Assembly (NCBI GenBank): GCA_003222975.1 | Contig: QHXN01000015.1 | Location: 1-64,000 of the forward strand | DNA: 64,000 nt | Source: Acidobacteriota bacterium | Lineage (GTDB): Bacteria; Acidobacteriota; Blastocatellia; Pyrinomonadales; Pyrinomonadaceae | Direction of reading: 5' to 3' | Part shown: positions 43,096 through 52,700 of the stretch, in pieces | How positions within the stretch are numbered: the stretch's first letter is position 1 | Layout: every line of letters starts with the position of its first letter | Notes under the pieces: generated by a model | The model's input: only the letters and a program-made list of their open reading frames with translations | Database searches by the model: none | Told to the model about the DNA's origin: nothing | Translations under genes and position numbers: made by a program

Positions 43096-44976
43096 GTGAC
43101 CGCGAAACAGACGCAGCGACCCAAGTTCTTCGAGAACCAGTATCTCGGCGCGGCAGACCTGTCCGCCGCCGTCAACTACGCGCGCTATCAGGACGCACGC
43201 CACGCCCTCGGCGCGCACACATGGGGCATTGCGACGGGACTGCAACTGACCGAGAAGCCTTCGCCCGCGGGCAACAATCAGGTTGACGTTTTCATTCAGC
43301 CCGGTTACGCCTGGGACGGCTTCGGCCGTCCGCTGGTCGTGCTCGCGCCTTACAAAATCCCCTCCGAGTTATTCAAGGGGTTAGTCTATGACGCGGCGAT
43401 TGACGCCGGTAGCCCTGCGGGCCGCTTGGTCAAGGTCTGGATACGCTACATCGAGTCGGCTGCACAACCGCCCGCCGCCGGCTTCGAGGTCTGCGACCCC
43501 GAAGACCAGACGGCGCGCGTCGACGAGTTCTTTCGCGTCGAGGTCGGCGATTTCGCGACTTCAGATCAACGCACGCCGATCTCACTCGCCGGAAAACAGG
43601 TGGATGCCTCCGCGGCGCTCCAGGCTTTCAACCCTTCAGACCCGCTCCTCTACGACGCCTCCGTGCCGCATCAAACCTTTCCCGAAGAGGGGCAGAGCGC
43701 GCGCTGGCTCATCCCGCTCGGCGTCGTCCGCTGGAAGCCACCGCAGACCGCCGGCCAGACCGGCAACTTCGTCCAGCGTGACGCAAACGCAAACGATCTG
43801 GAAGCCAGCAACAGCTTACGTTTGCAGGCCGGCGTCGTCTCCGGCGCGGTGCAGGCCGTGGACGGTTTCATACGCTTGCGCAGCCGCACGAATAACTATT
43901 CCGCCGTGCGCTCGCCCGATCTGGTCTGGGTCGAGGGCGATCTGCGAGTCGAGGGAAAGGTACGGATGTTTGGCCGCTACCTAGAGTTTTTGGACTTGCT
44001 GGGCAAGGACAACAGCGTGCCGCTCACCGTGAACAGGCTTGAAGACGACGGCGCAGGCGGGAAACAGTTGCAGGTGCGCCTCGGTGTGGCGGAAGCCGGG
44101 CTGCACAAGTTTGCCGTCGGTCCCTTTGTCGCAAACTCCTTCAAGCCCAAGTTCGTCGTGCTCGACCGCGGCGAGGTTGGCATCGGCACGGCGACGCCGA
44201 ACCGCGCGCTCACCGTCCAGGGGAGCGGCAACACTTATCTGAACGTCAAGGCGAATGGCGGTGCGCAAGAAGTTCTGCTCGGCGCGGACGCCGCGGGCGG
44301 CATCGTCTCGACGATGACGAACCACGACCTGGTGCTGCGCGCCGGCACGAACAGCACGAAAGTCTGGATCAAGGCGAGCGGCGACGTGGGCATCGGGACA
44401 GACACACCGCTCAACACGCTGCACGTCGCGCGCGGCAGCCACCTCAACGCGATCTTCGACCGCACTGATACCTCCGATCACCTGACGGTCGTCGTCGGCA
44501 GCGTCGGCAGCGGCTTCCGCTTCTCCGACTCCAACTTCTTCTTCATCGGCAAAGAGCCTTACGCCAATCGGAACAGCCTCAGTACGGGCACAGACCTGCT
44601 GCGCATCACGGCAGCGGGCGACGTGGGCATCGGCACGACGACCCCCCAGGGCAAGCTCGACGTGAACGGGCGCATCCTCCGAAACGGTAGTGCTTTTTCC
44701 CTTGCCGGGAACGTCAACGACAACGACATTGTAGCTGTGCCGTGGGGAACTGTGAATGACTGGGTCATCTTCGTCGCGCCGAGGGAAATGGGGCAGGAAG
44801 AGCCGGATTCGGAATTCGACAACGCCCTCCTACTCATCAGATGTTTAGCGACTGTCATTTCAGGGACTTCATGGCAGATAACCGCCCGGTACAAATTTAA
44901 GTTCTCGAATGGCGATGACACCGGCAACGGGCTTTGGTTTGGCGGACAGGCGAACTACATCCTCGTGCCTCAGTGA
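43096..44976 (+). CDS. Tail-fibre protein with shared anchor
   Basis: A 626-aa protein. The N-terminus (PKFFENQYLGAADLSAAVNY, HTWGIATGLQL) is a diverged copy of the anchor domain. The C-terminal half carries three tail-fibre motifs GEVGIGTATP, GDVGIGTDTP and GDVGIGTTTP in beta-rich repeats, as in phage fibres. The last 110 residues form a distinct tip domain with no chaperone motif seen. In Afp13/Pvc13 such fibres bind the target cell. GTG start at 43096, AAGGGGG upstream. Confidence 0.82.
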   Translation: MTAKQTQRPKFFENQYLGAADLSAAVNYARYQDARHALGAHTWGIATGLQLTEKPSPAGNNQVDVFIQPGYAWDGFGRPLVVLAPYKIPSELFKGLVYDAAIDAGSPAGRLVKVWIRYIESAAQPPAAGFEVCDPEDQTARVDEFFRVEVGDFATSDQRTPISLAGKQVDASAALQAFNPSDPLLYDASVPHQTFPEEGQSARWLIPLGVVRWKPPQTAGQTGNFVQRDANANDLEASNSLRLQAGVVSGAVQAVDGFIRLRSRTNNYSAVRSPDLVWVEGDLRVEGKVRMFGRYLEFLDLLGKDNSVPLTVNRLEDDGAGGKQLQVRLGVAEAGLHKFAVGPFVANSFKPKFVVLDRGEVGIGTATPNRALTVQGSGNTYLNVKANGGAQEVLLGADAAGGIVSTMTNHDLVLRAGTNSTKVWIKASGDVGIGTDTPLNTLHVARGSHLNAIFDRTDTSDHLTVVVGSVGSGFRFSDSNFFFIGKEPYANRNSLSTGTDLLRITAAGDVGIGTTTPQGKLDVNGRILRNGSAFSLAGNVNDNDIVAVPWGTVNDWVIFVAPREMGQEEPDSEFDNALLLIRCLATVISGTSWQITARYKFKFSNGDDTGNGLWFGGQANYILVPQ

Positions 44977-45060
44977 TTGCGGCGCGCGGGCCGGCTCACA
45001 TCAGATGCAAGGTGCGTTGACAGTGCCGCCATCTCGCCGGGTGAAATGGGAGCGAAAACG

Positions 45061-45288
45061 ATGAGAGAACAGCTTGAGAATCGTTTGCAGGAACTGCGGG
45101 CAGAGCTTGAGATCGGTCAGAAGGTCATGGCCGAACTGGAAGTGCGTGAGGCGAATTTACGCAGCACGCTGCTGCGCATCGGCGGGGCCGTACAGGTGCT
45201 CGAAGAACTGCTGGGCGACGAGCAGGGCGCGGCCATTGAGGCCGGCGCAGCCCTGCGCGCCGGCCACGCCGCGGTCGCGGCTGAGTAA
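45061..45288 (+). CDS. Small coiled-coil protein
   Basis: A 75-aa protein, nearly all helical with heptad spacing (LENRLQELRAELEIGQKVMA and on). It lies between the fibre and tape-measure genes. I chose the ATG at 45061 with GGGAG eight bases upstream; 45046 is an alternative. Possible scaffold or fibre-assembly factor, by position only. Confidence 0.6.
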   Translation: MREQLENRLQELRAELEIGQKVMAELEVREANLRSTLLRIGGAVQVLEELLGDEQGAAIEAGAALRAGHAAVAAE

Positions 45289-45299
45289 CAGGGTCAGCG

Positions 45300-47273
45300 A
45301 TGGAGGCGACTCAGGCAGTTAGAAGTTGTCTGCACGTCGGGCGCTTTCGCGCGCGCTACTTCGTCGCAGCAGATCATCCCGCGCCCGAAAGCGTTAGGGC
45401 TAAGCTCGACGATGCGGTCGGCAAGAACCTCGCCGCCGCGCTCGCCGAGCGGCTCGCAGCTCTGCGCGCAAGCGGCGTGATGCCGGGCGTCTTTTTCATC
45501 CGGCGGCTCGCCGTCAGCCTCGAAGTAAATGCAGCCTGGGATCGCGAGCGCATCGCGCGCGTGTGGGCCGAGCAGATAGCGCGCGCCCTCGCCGCACCGC
45601 TCAGCGGGCGAGGCGACGCTCATGAGGTCATACACTTCGACGACCGCGCGGCCTACGTCGCGTGCTTTCTCTCAGACCTCGCAGCCGGGCGGGCATGGAG
45701 CAGGTGGTTCTACACCCCATTCGACGGCCTGCGCATGTTGCCGATCTCGGCTGCGCTGCGCGCTGCCCTCTGCGACGATCCGTCAATCGGTCTCGCCGCC
45801 CTGCTGCGACTGACGGTGAAGGAGCTGTCGTGCGTGGTGCGTGCGCTCTCTGTGCAGGATGCCCGGCGCATCGTCGAGAGCCTGGCGCACGATGCGACGT
45901 CCGGCACAGAGGCGGGCTGCTTCCAGGCGCTAAGCGAAGTGTGGGAGTCGGCTGAACTCGGCCCCATGCAGGCGGCCGAGCAATGGCGCAACACGCTACG
46001 GCTTTTCGTCTGTGTGCTGCGCGGGAGCGCTGTGAGCGCACGGCTATCCCTCGTCGGCGAAGCGCGCGCGATGTTGCGGCTGGCCGGCATGTTCGCGCAG
46101 CGGTCTGCCTTGAAGATGCAGAAACTGCTGACCATCTTGAGCAGGCGCGACATGCGGAGACTCTACATGGAATTCGGGCCAGCCGACGCCGAAGTCCTGC
46201 TTCCGCTCATGCGCTGCCCACTAGACATTCTGGCCGCGCTCGCACAATCAGCCCACGCTCGCTACGCTAGCGGGACGGCTGAAGACACACAGCGCGCGGC
46301 GACGAGCGAGCCGCGGTACACGCCCTTCGGCGGCATGTTTCTGCTGCTGCCGCTCGTTGATGACCTCGCGCTCGAAGAGGCGACGCGGGGTTGGCCCGCC
46401 GCCGCCGAGACGCCGCCGGCTGCGCTCGTGCGTTTACTGCTCCTGGCGAAGTGCTCCGGCCGCGCGCGCGCCGCGCACTTCTATCTGGACCCGCTCGCAC
46501 GCGATCTAACGTGCGTTCCGCCCGCGCTCTCGCTGCCTGAGCTTGCGCGTTGGGCGCGCAAAGTCTCGGTTGACGATCTCGATTCGTTCCTTGAAGCATC
46601 TGCGCGGTGGTGCAGCGCGAGCGGAGAGGCTGCGTACCGTTCGCTCGCGCTCGTCAGCGTTAAACTGCCGGGCGGTGCACTCGGCTTACTCCTTGACGTG
46701 GAGAGCGGGTGTTGGCTTTACGCGCAAAGGTTGCGTGCGCGCACGCCCGCACACTTGTTGGAGCGCGCGCCCGACCCGCTCCGCCAACTGATCGCGGGCG
46801 CGGACTTCGTCGTGTGCGACGAGACGTGCGCGAAGGCTTTACGTGCGGCGCTGCCGTCCGCTAATGCTTTGCGGATCGGCGGCGAGGAGTGGCACGACCT
46901 GGCGGCGCGCGACGGCGCGGTCGCCGAGTTCGGCGTGCGCGTGGCCAAGCTCGCGGAGGACTGCGCGCATCTTTCGCTTCCGCAATCCTTCAGGCTGCCC
47001 GCGCCCTTCAACCTCGCGCTGAGCGTGGCGGCGCAAGGGCTGATGCGCGCGTATGCGCGGCGGCTGCCGGGCTTCGCCACGTCGGGTCTCGCTTACCTGT
47101 TCGGGAACTTCCTGGACTTCGCCGGCAGCCTCGAAGACGAAGAGGCGCGGCGCGTCGTGCGCGTGGGCAGGCCCCCGCTCAACCTTGTCCTGATGCTGAC
47201 GGGTATGAATCGCAGCTCATATCGCCTGAACTGGCTCGATGAACGCCCGTTCGTACTCTTTCAAGAAGGATGA
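45300..47273 (+). CDS. Probable tape-measure protein (Pvc14/CIS_TMP-like)
   Basis: A 657-aa protein between the fibre genes and the AAA+ ATPase, the usual place of Afp14/Pvc14. The N-terminal part (FFIRRLAVSLEVNAAWDRERI, then FLSDLAAGRAWSRWFYTPFDGL) resembles the start of contractile-injection tape-measure proteins (IHRLELDLG, then FLrtG.lPWW). The rest is helical and poorly conserved. Tape-measure proteins set sheath length. The match is by pattern, not by any search. Confidence 0.65.
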   Translation: MEATQAVRSCLHVGRFRARYFVAADHPAPESVRAKLDDAVGKNLAAALAERLAALRASGVMPGVFFIRRLAVSLEVNAAWDRERIARVWAEQIARALAAPLSGRGDAHEVIHFDDRAAYVACFLSDLAAGRAWSRWFYTPFDGLRMLPISAALRAALCDDPSIGLAALLRLTVKELSCVVRALSVQDARRIVESLAHDATSGTEAGCFQALSEVWESAELGPMQAAEQWRNTLRLFVCVLRGSAVSARLSLVGEARAMLRLAGMFAQRSALKMQKLLTILSRRDMRRLYMEFGPADAEVLLPLMRCPLDILAALAQSAHARYASGTAEDTQRAATSEPRYTPFGGMFLLLPLVDDLALEEATRGWPAAAETPPAALVRLLLLAKCSGRARAAHFYLDPLARDLTCVPPALSLPELARWARKVSVDDLDSFLEASARWCSASGEAAYRSLALVSVKLPGGALGLLLDVESGCWLYAQRLRARTPAHLLERAPDPLRQLIAGADFVVCDETCAKALRAALPSANALRIGGEEWHDLAARDGAVAEFGVRVAKLAEDCAHLSLPQSFRLPAPFNLALSVAAQGLMRAYARRLPGFATSGLAYLFGNFLDFAGSLEDEEARRVVRVGRPPLNLVLMLTGMNRSSYRLNWLDERPFVLFQEG

Positions 47274-47279
47274 AGCTTT

Positions 47280-49445
47280 GTGTTAGTCAACAGGGAAGAG
47301 CGACTGCGCGCGGAGCTGCAACGGCTCGACCTGCTGCTCTGTCGGCAGATACTGCGCCTGCGCGCCACCTACGAGTTGTCGCTCGACGAATTCCGCGGCC
47401 TCTATGTCAGCGACGAACAGGTTGACGTACTCATCAACAACGCGGCGGCTGCGGGCACGTCGCCGTCGATCAGCGACCTGACCGCAAAGGCCGCAGCACT
47501 GCGGCGCACGCTCGCCGCCTCGGACGCAGACTCGCCGTTCGCATGCCTCACCGCGGAGTTCGAACTGTCAGACTTCGAGCGCGATGTGCTCTTACTGGCG
47601 CTTGCGCCTGAAGCAGACCTTAAGTATGAAACTCTGTATGCGTACCTGAACAACGACGTGACGAGGAAGTATCCGACCGTCGATCTCGCGCTGAGAGTTT
47701 TTTCTGACGACTCGGCCGAGCGGCAAGGCCACCGCCGACACCTCTTGCCAGATGCGTCGCTCTTCCGCCATGGCCTGCTCCAGCACTTGACCGACGCAGC
47801 CGACCACCCGCACCTGCTTGCTAACGGCTTCTCGCTTTCGCCCTCGGCGACACACTTTCTGCTCGGCCTCCCGCACACGAACGCGCGCCTCGCCCACCTC
47901 AGCACGCAGCACTCGCCCGCTGTCCGTTGGCAGGAGTTGCCCCTCGCCGAGCAAATGCGCGAACGTCTGGCGCAGATACTCAACTTCTTCGCGCCGGGCG
48001 CGATGCGCGGAGTGACGCCCGTCTTCATCTTCGAGGGTCGTTATGGAGCGGGTAGGGAGGCGTCCGCCGCAGCCGTCTGCGGCGAGCTCGGCCTCGACCT
48101 GATTCGCTTCCGGCTCGACGCGGGGCACACGCCACCCGAACAGACCGCGAAGCTGCTGACGGAACTTGCACTGCAACAACGCCTGAAGCCTGCGGGCGCC
48201 TACCTTGAGCCATGCGAGGCGCTGTTTGACCGCGAGGGAAATTTGCTGCCGGAATCGGCAGTCGTCGCGCATCAATTGGCCGCGCTACGCCCGCCCGTCT
48301 TCCTCGCGTGCGAACCGGGCGCGCGCTGGCACGAGCTATTGCAGGGCCGGCGCAGCCTCGCGTTCCGTTTCGACGAGCCGGACTTCGACGAGCGCCGCCG
48401 CCTCTGGGTTTGGTACGCGGCGCGCGAAGGCGCGGCGGTCGAGGACGCGGCAGCCGAGGCGTTGGCCACGCACTTTGTCCTGACGCCGGGCCAGATCAGA
48501 GACGCAGTTGCCGCGGTCGTTGACGCGCGCAGTCTGCGCGGCGAACGGCCCGTGACGCTGCACGCAGCGGAGTTGTTCGAAGCCGCTCGTGCGCAGTCGC
48601 ATCAGAACATCGGCCAGCTCGCCGTCAAGATCAACACGCCGTTTACGTGGGACGATCTAGTGCTGCCGCGGGCGACGCTCCGGCAGGTCAGAGAGGTTAC
48701 CGCGGCGATTCGCTTCCGCCATGTCGTCTATACGGAGTGGGGGTTCGCGCGGCGCGTCGCGGCGGGCAAGGGGTTGAAGGTGCTTTTCTCCGGCGCTTCG
48801 GGGACGGGCAAGACCATGACCGCCGGCGTCATCGCCGGCGGACTCGGCCTCGACCTGTACAAGATCGATCTCTCGTGCGTCGTCAGCAAGTACATCGGCG
48901 AGACCGAGAAAAATCTCGACCGCATCTTCGGTTCCGCGCAGGCCAGCAACGCCATCCTCTTCTTCGACGAAGCCGACGCGCTCTTCGGCAAGCGAAGCGA
49001 GGTTAAGGACGCGCACGACCGCTATGCCAACATCGAGGTCGCGTACCTGCTGCAAAAGATGGAGGAGCACGAGGGCGCGGTCATCCTGGCGAGCAACCTG
49101 AGCAAGAACATTGACAACGCCTTCTCGCGCCGGATGCACTACGTCGTCGAATTCCCGCTGCCCGATGAACATTATCGCGAACGGCTCTGGCGCGGGATGT
49201 TCCCGGCCGAAGCGCCTGTGGGCGCGGACGTGGACTTCCCGTACCTCGCCAAACAGTTCCCGCTCGCTGGCGGCGACATCCGCAACGTCGCGCTCGGCGC
49301 CGCCTTCCTCGCCGCGCGCGACGGCCAGGCCATCACGATGCGCCAACTTGTCCGCGCGCTCGCCCGCCAGATGATGAAGCAGGGGCGCAGCCCCTCGCCT
49401 ATCGACTTCAAGCAATACTATTCGCTGATCGGGCAAGGGGAGTGA
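47280..49445 (+). CDS. AAA+ ATPase of injection system (Pvc15-like)
   Basis: A 721-aa protein with two AAA+-like halves. The first (about 235-400) is degenerate: FIFEGRYGAGREA has lost the Walker A lysine. The second (about 490-680) is intact: LFSGASGTGKT, AILFFDEADALFGKRSE (Walker B), ILASNLSKNID (sensor 1). Afp15/Pvc15 ATPases are needed for particle assembly or effector loading. GTG start at 47280 with AAGGA upstream. Its last 25 codons have a second, broken copy downstream. Confidence 0.9.
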   Translation: MLVNREERLRAELQRLDLLLCRQILRLRATYELSLDEFRGLYVSDEQVDVLINNAAAAGTSPSISDLTAKAAALRRTLAASDADSPFACLTAEFELSDFERDVLLLALAPEADLKYETLYAYLNNDVTRKYPTVDLALRVFSDDSAERQGHRRHLLPDASLFRHGLLQHLTDAADHPHLLANGFSLSPSATHFLLGLPHTNARLAHLSTQHSPAVRWQELPLAEQMRERLAQILNFFAPGAMRGVTPVFIFEGRYGAGREASAAAVCGELGLDLIRFRLDAGHTPPEQTAKLLTELALQQRLKPAGAYLEPCEALFDREGNLLPESAVVAHQLAALRPPVFLACEPGARWHELLQGRRSLAFRFDEPDFDERRRLWVWYAAREGAAVEDAAAEALATHFVLTPGQIRDAVAAVVDARSLRGERPVTLHAAELFEAARAQSHQNIGQLAVKINTPFTWDDLVLPRATLRQVREVTAAIRFRHVVYTEWGFARRVAAGKGLKVLFSGASGTGKTMTAGVIAGGLGLDLYKIDLSCVVSKYIGETEKNLDRIFGSAQASNAILFFDEADALFGKRSEVKDAHDRYANIEVAYLLQKMEEHEGAVILASNLSKNIDNAFSRRMHYVVEFPLPDEHYRERLWRGMFPAEAPVGADVDFPYLAKQFPLAGGDIRNVALGAAFLAARDGQAITMRQLVRALARQMMKQGRSPSPIDFKQYYSLIGQGE

Positions 49446-49458
49446 AGGAGAAGCGTCC

Positions 49459-49666
49459 ATGACGGCGGCCAAACTCCAGTTCCTTGGGAAGGTCGAAAAA
49501 CCGAAAGAAGCGACCACCGCGGGCGGCAGCGGGCCGCGCACAACGCACAGGTCGCGGCATCAATGAGCTCCTCAATGCCGGCGGCACGGGGTTTGTGGAG
49601 CCTCGAATTCAAGAGGCTTACCAGCGCTACCTCGCACAGGCCGGCGACCAGCCGTTGCGTTGACAT
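49459..49666 (+). pseudogene. Decayed small gene after the ATPase
   Basis: It begins with GGAG and ATG (49459), encoding MTAAKLQFLGKVEKPKEATT, but stops at 49566. A second plausible coding piece (INELLNAGGTGFVEPRIQEA and on, ending at a stop near 49666) is in another frame, and a third frame bridges them (RAAHNAQVAA). One or two frameshifts would make a 70-aa protein. Either decay or sequence error. Confidence 0.35.
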
Positions 49667-49679
49667 TATCTCTCAAGGC

Positions 49680-49787
49680 GACGACGTTCGGTACGTCGCG
49701 CTCGCCCGGCAGATGATGAAGCAGGGGCGGATTCCCTCGCCGCCGGATTTCAAACAGTATCACGAGTTAGTTTCGCGAATTGAGTAA
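49680..49787 (+). pseudogene. Duplicated 3' end of the AAA+ ATPase gene
   Basis: VALARQMMKQGRIPSPPDFKQY repeats the ATPase C-terminus (LARQMMKQGRSPSPIDFKQY), and the DNA at about 49698-49770 matches 49358-49430 closely. No ATPase body precedes it, so it is a fragment of a second ATPase gene or a tandem duplication with internal deletion. An open frame (49563-49787) covers it, but the upstream part is shadow-like. Confidence 0.65.
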
Positions 49788-49798
49788 GAGCAGACGAG

Positions 49799-52700
49799 AT
49801 GACGGAGAAGGTAAAGACAACGGAAAAGCACGCAAAGCCTAAGTCAGCCGCGCCCGCTTACATGCATGGCCGACAGTTGGCCGCTCTTGCCAGTTCTCAG
49901 CGTACTTTCAAAACTCCCGCTCATCCTCAAATGGCCGGCAATCTGGCGGTACAGCGGCTGCTGAAAACGGGCGCGCCCCAGGCCAAGCTTAACGTTAGCC
50001 AGCCAGGAAATTCAGCCGAACAGGAAGCGGATCGTGGCGCAGAGAACCTATCTGCTCGACCGTCAGCGACGATCCAACGCAAGTGTGCTGCTTGCGCCGC
50101 GGGGGCGACGTGTCCGAAGTGTGAAGAAGAACAGAGGATTCAGCCGAAAGAGAAGCCGGGCCACACACCCAGCGTAAGTGCGCAGACGACTGCGCAGATC
50201 GCTGCGCTGCGCGGGCGCGGGCAGCCGTTGCCGCCCGCCGTGCGCTCTTTCTTCGAGCCGCGGTTTGGGCGGGACTTCAGCCAGGTGCGCGTACATAGCG
50301 ATAATCAGGCGGCGGAGACTGCGGACGCCCTCTCGGCCAGAGCGTTTACCACCGGGCAGGATATGGTGTTCGGCGCAGGCAATTACGCGCCGGAGACGTT
50401 GACGGGCAGCAAACTGCTGGCCCACGAACTCACACACGTAGTTCAGCAGCGCGATGGCGTGCAACTCGAGGGCGGCGTCGGCGAAGCGGGCGACCCATAC
50501 GAGCAGCAAGCCGACTCCGTCGCGACCGCCGTCGCCGGTGGTCAGCAAGCCGCGCCGCTACTCGATGGCGTTGCCGCTGGCCCGGCCACGAACGCCGCCG
50601 CGACTTCCACGGCCATGCAACGCGCACCTGTGGTGCAACGCGACGGCGAAGAGGGCCATGCCTCGGAGACTAAGCCCGAGTTCGCGGCGCGCGTGCGGGA
50701 GCGTGCTGCCACGAGACTCACTCAAAACATGGGGGTGCTCGATCAATGGAGCACCTATGTCAGCGCGATGGAGGGCTTCCAACTGCGCGCACAACTGCTG
50801 ACGCAGACCGCCACCTCGTTTGCAACAACGGCTGCCCCGACCCCTGGCGGTCGCCAGCGCTTCGAAGACTGGGCCGGCACGCGCAACCCGTCCGAGCGCT
50901 CGTTCCTCGGCTCGCAACTCGATGTCGAGTCCACCTACCGAGAGCGCGTGGGCAGCTTTTTCGGTTATCTCACGAGCATGTCGGTGGCCGGCTACGACAC
51001 GACGCCCTCGGTCGCCGAAGATCTACAAGTCTTGGTCGGAGACAGGCCGGCGCAGCCGCAACCGTCCGTACATGTCGGGGCGGATCCCCGCTACAGCGAA
51101 TACGCGCCCACGATGAGACGCATCCAGCGCCACGAGATCGGCGGCTGTCAAGCCTGCCACGAGATTAACCTCGCGTGGCAAAGGACAGCGGAGCAGTGGG
51201 GAAGTCCGCTACCGAGAGGCGACTTCTGGCGCACGCCGGCGCTATCTGGGGAAGGAGGTCGCCAGCCAGGCGCGTCGTCGCTCCTGTCCCCATCCACGCT
51301 CAGCGGGAGCGATCGGGATGCATTGCTCGCCTACCTTCAGAGCACGAGTCCAAGGACGACAGCGCCAGCGTCACAACCCACCACGATTACGCCATCCGCT
51401 GTGGTCAATCCGCAGCAAACTACGACGAGTTTGATCACCGCCCCGACACCCAACCCGTTCGTGCCCAGTCTGGCGATTCCCAGAGGCGTCGACATTCCAC
51501 CTCCGCGCACCGATCTGTGCGGCGAGTTGCCATCCGCCGCGGACTCAGAGCGAATCCCAAGTCTCGCTGCCTGGGGGCCGAACTCGGAGATCGTCGCCAG
51601 CATCATCGTGCGCATCGACTCCGTGCTGACGCCGCTGGGGCCGCGGGGCTATCGCGTCCTTCCACGCCAGAACTTCGACGCGTTGTACGCAATGTCGCCC
51701 GACAACATGCAGAGCGTGCGTGACGGGATCATCGCGCGGATCAACGACCGCAAGCAGCAGTACAATGATCTGCGCGCCGAAATTCAGGGCGGCGAAGTGC
51801 CGTACGAAGAACTCTGTCCGATCGTGGATGAACTTCTGCCCACCACTAACACCTTCGTCAGATGGCAGGCGCTCGACGATGTTCGGCGCTGGCAACAACG
51901 GGAGAGACTGCTCCAACTCGTGGAGCTCATACTGCTCGCGCTCACGATCATGTTCCCGCCGGCTGCGGTCGTGACCATTCCGGCGGGCATGATCCTGGGG
52001 CTGATCAGAGTGTCGCTAGGGGTGAATCAACAACGGCAGGGAAGACAGTGGACGCAGGGGATTGGCTCCGGCGTCTACTCGCTCTCGCAAGAGGCCGAAG
52101 CGCCGGGTCTCGCCGAGCGCGGCCAATCAAACATCATCTCTGGGGCGTTCGAGTTCGGCTTATCGGCCTTCAGCGTCTTTCGCATGATCAGCGAGGCGCG
52201 GGCAACAACGCGCCTGCTCCAAGCCCTACAGGGTGAAGCGGTCATCACGCACGCCCAGTTTCCGGGTCGCACCCTCCTGTTTAGAAACGGTCGGTTTTTG
52301 GCGGTTGACATGACGACGGGGGAGATTTGGGGCTACGGCATAGTCTCGCCGGATGGGCGGCTCTGGTATACGGGTTTTTCCACTCCTCTCACTTATGGCG
52401 GGGGCGCATACGGTGCCGCAACTGGAACCTCGCTCGTTCCGTACGGGTCAAGCTCGATAGTGCCGTTCGGCGCTCCCTTTGGGGGCAGCTCGATCGTGCC
52501 GTTCGGCGGAGGGCAGCTTGGTGGTGGCTCGTCGTTGGCACCATTCTACAGTCCGTTGGTATTGTCCGGGCCACGCACGCCGTGGTTGTTGCCTGGGCCG
52601 CAGACGCCGCTGCTACTGCCTGGCCCGGTAAGCCCGTTGCTGCTCCCCGGCAGTGTCGGCCCCATAGTTGACCCTGGCGGGCGCGGCCTCTACGCCCTGA

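Noticed and set aside
49563-49787. 74-codon frame as an intact gene
   Set aside because: Only its last 30 codons resemble a protein (duplicated ATPase end); the first part reads better in another frame, so it is treated as a fragment.
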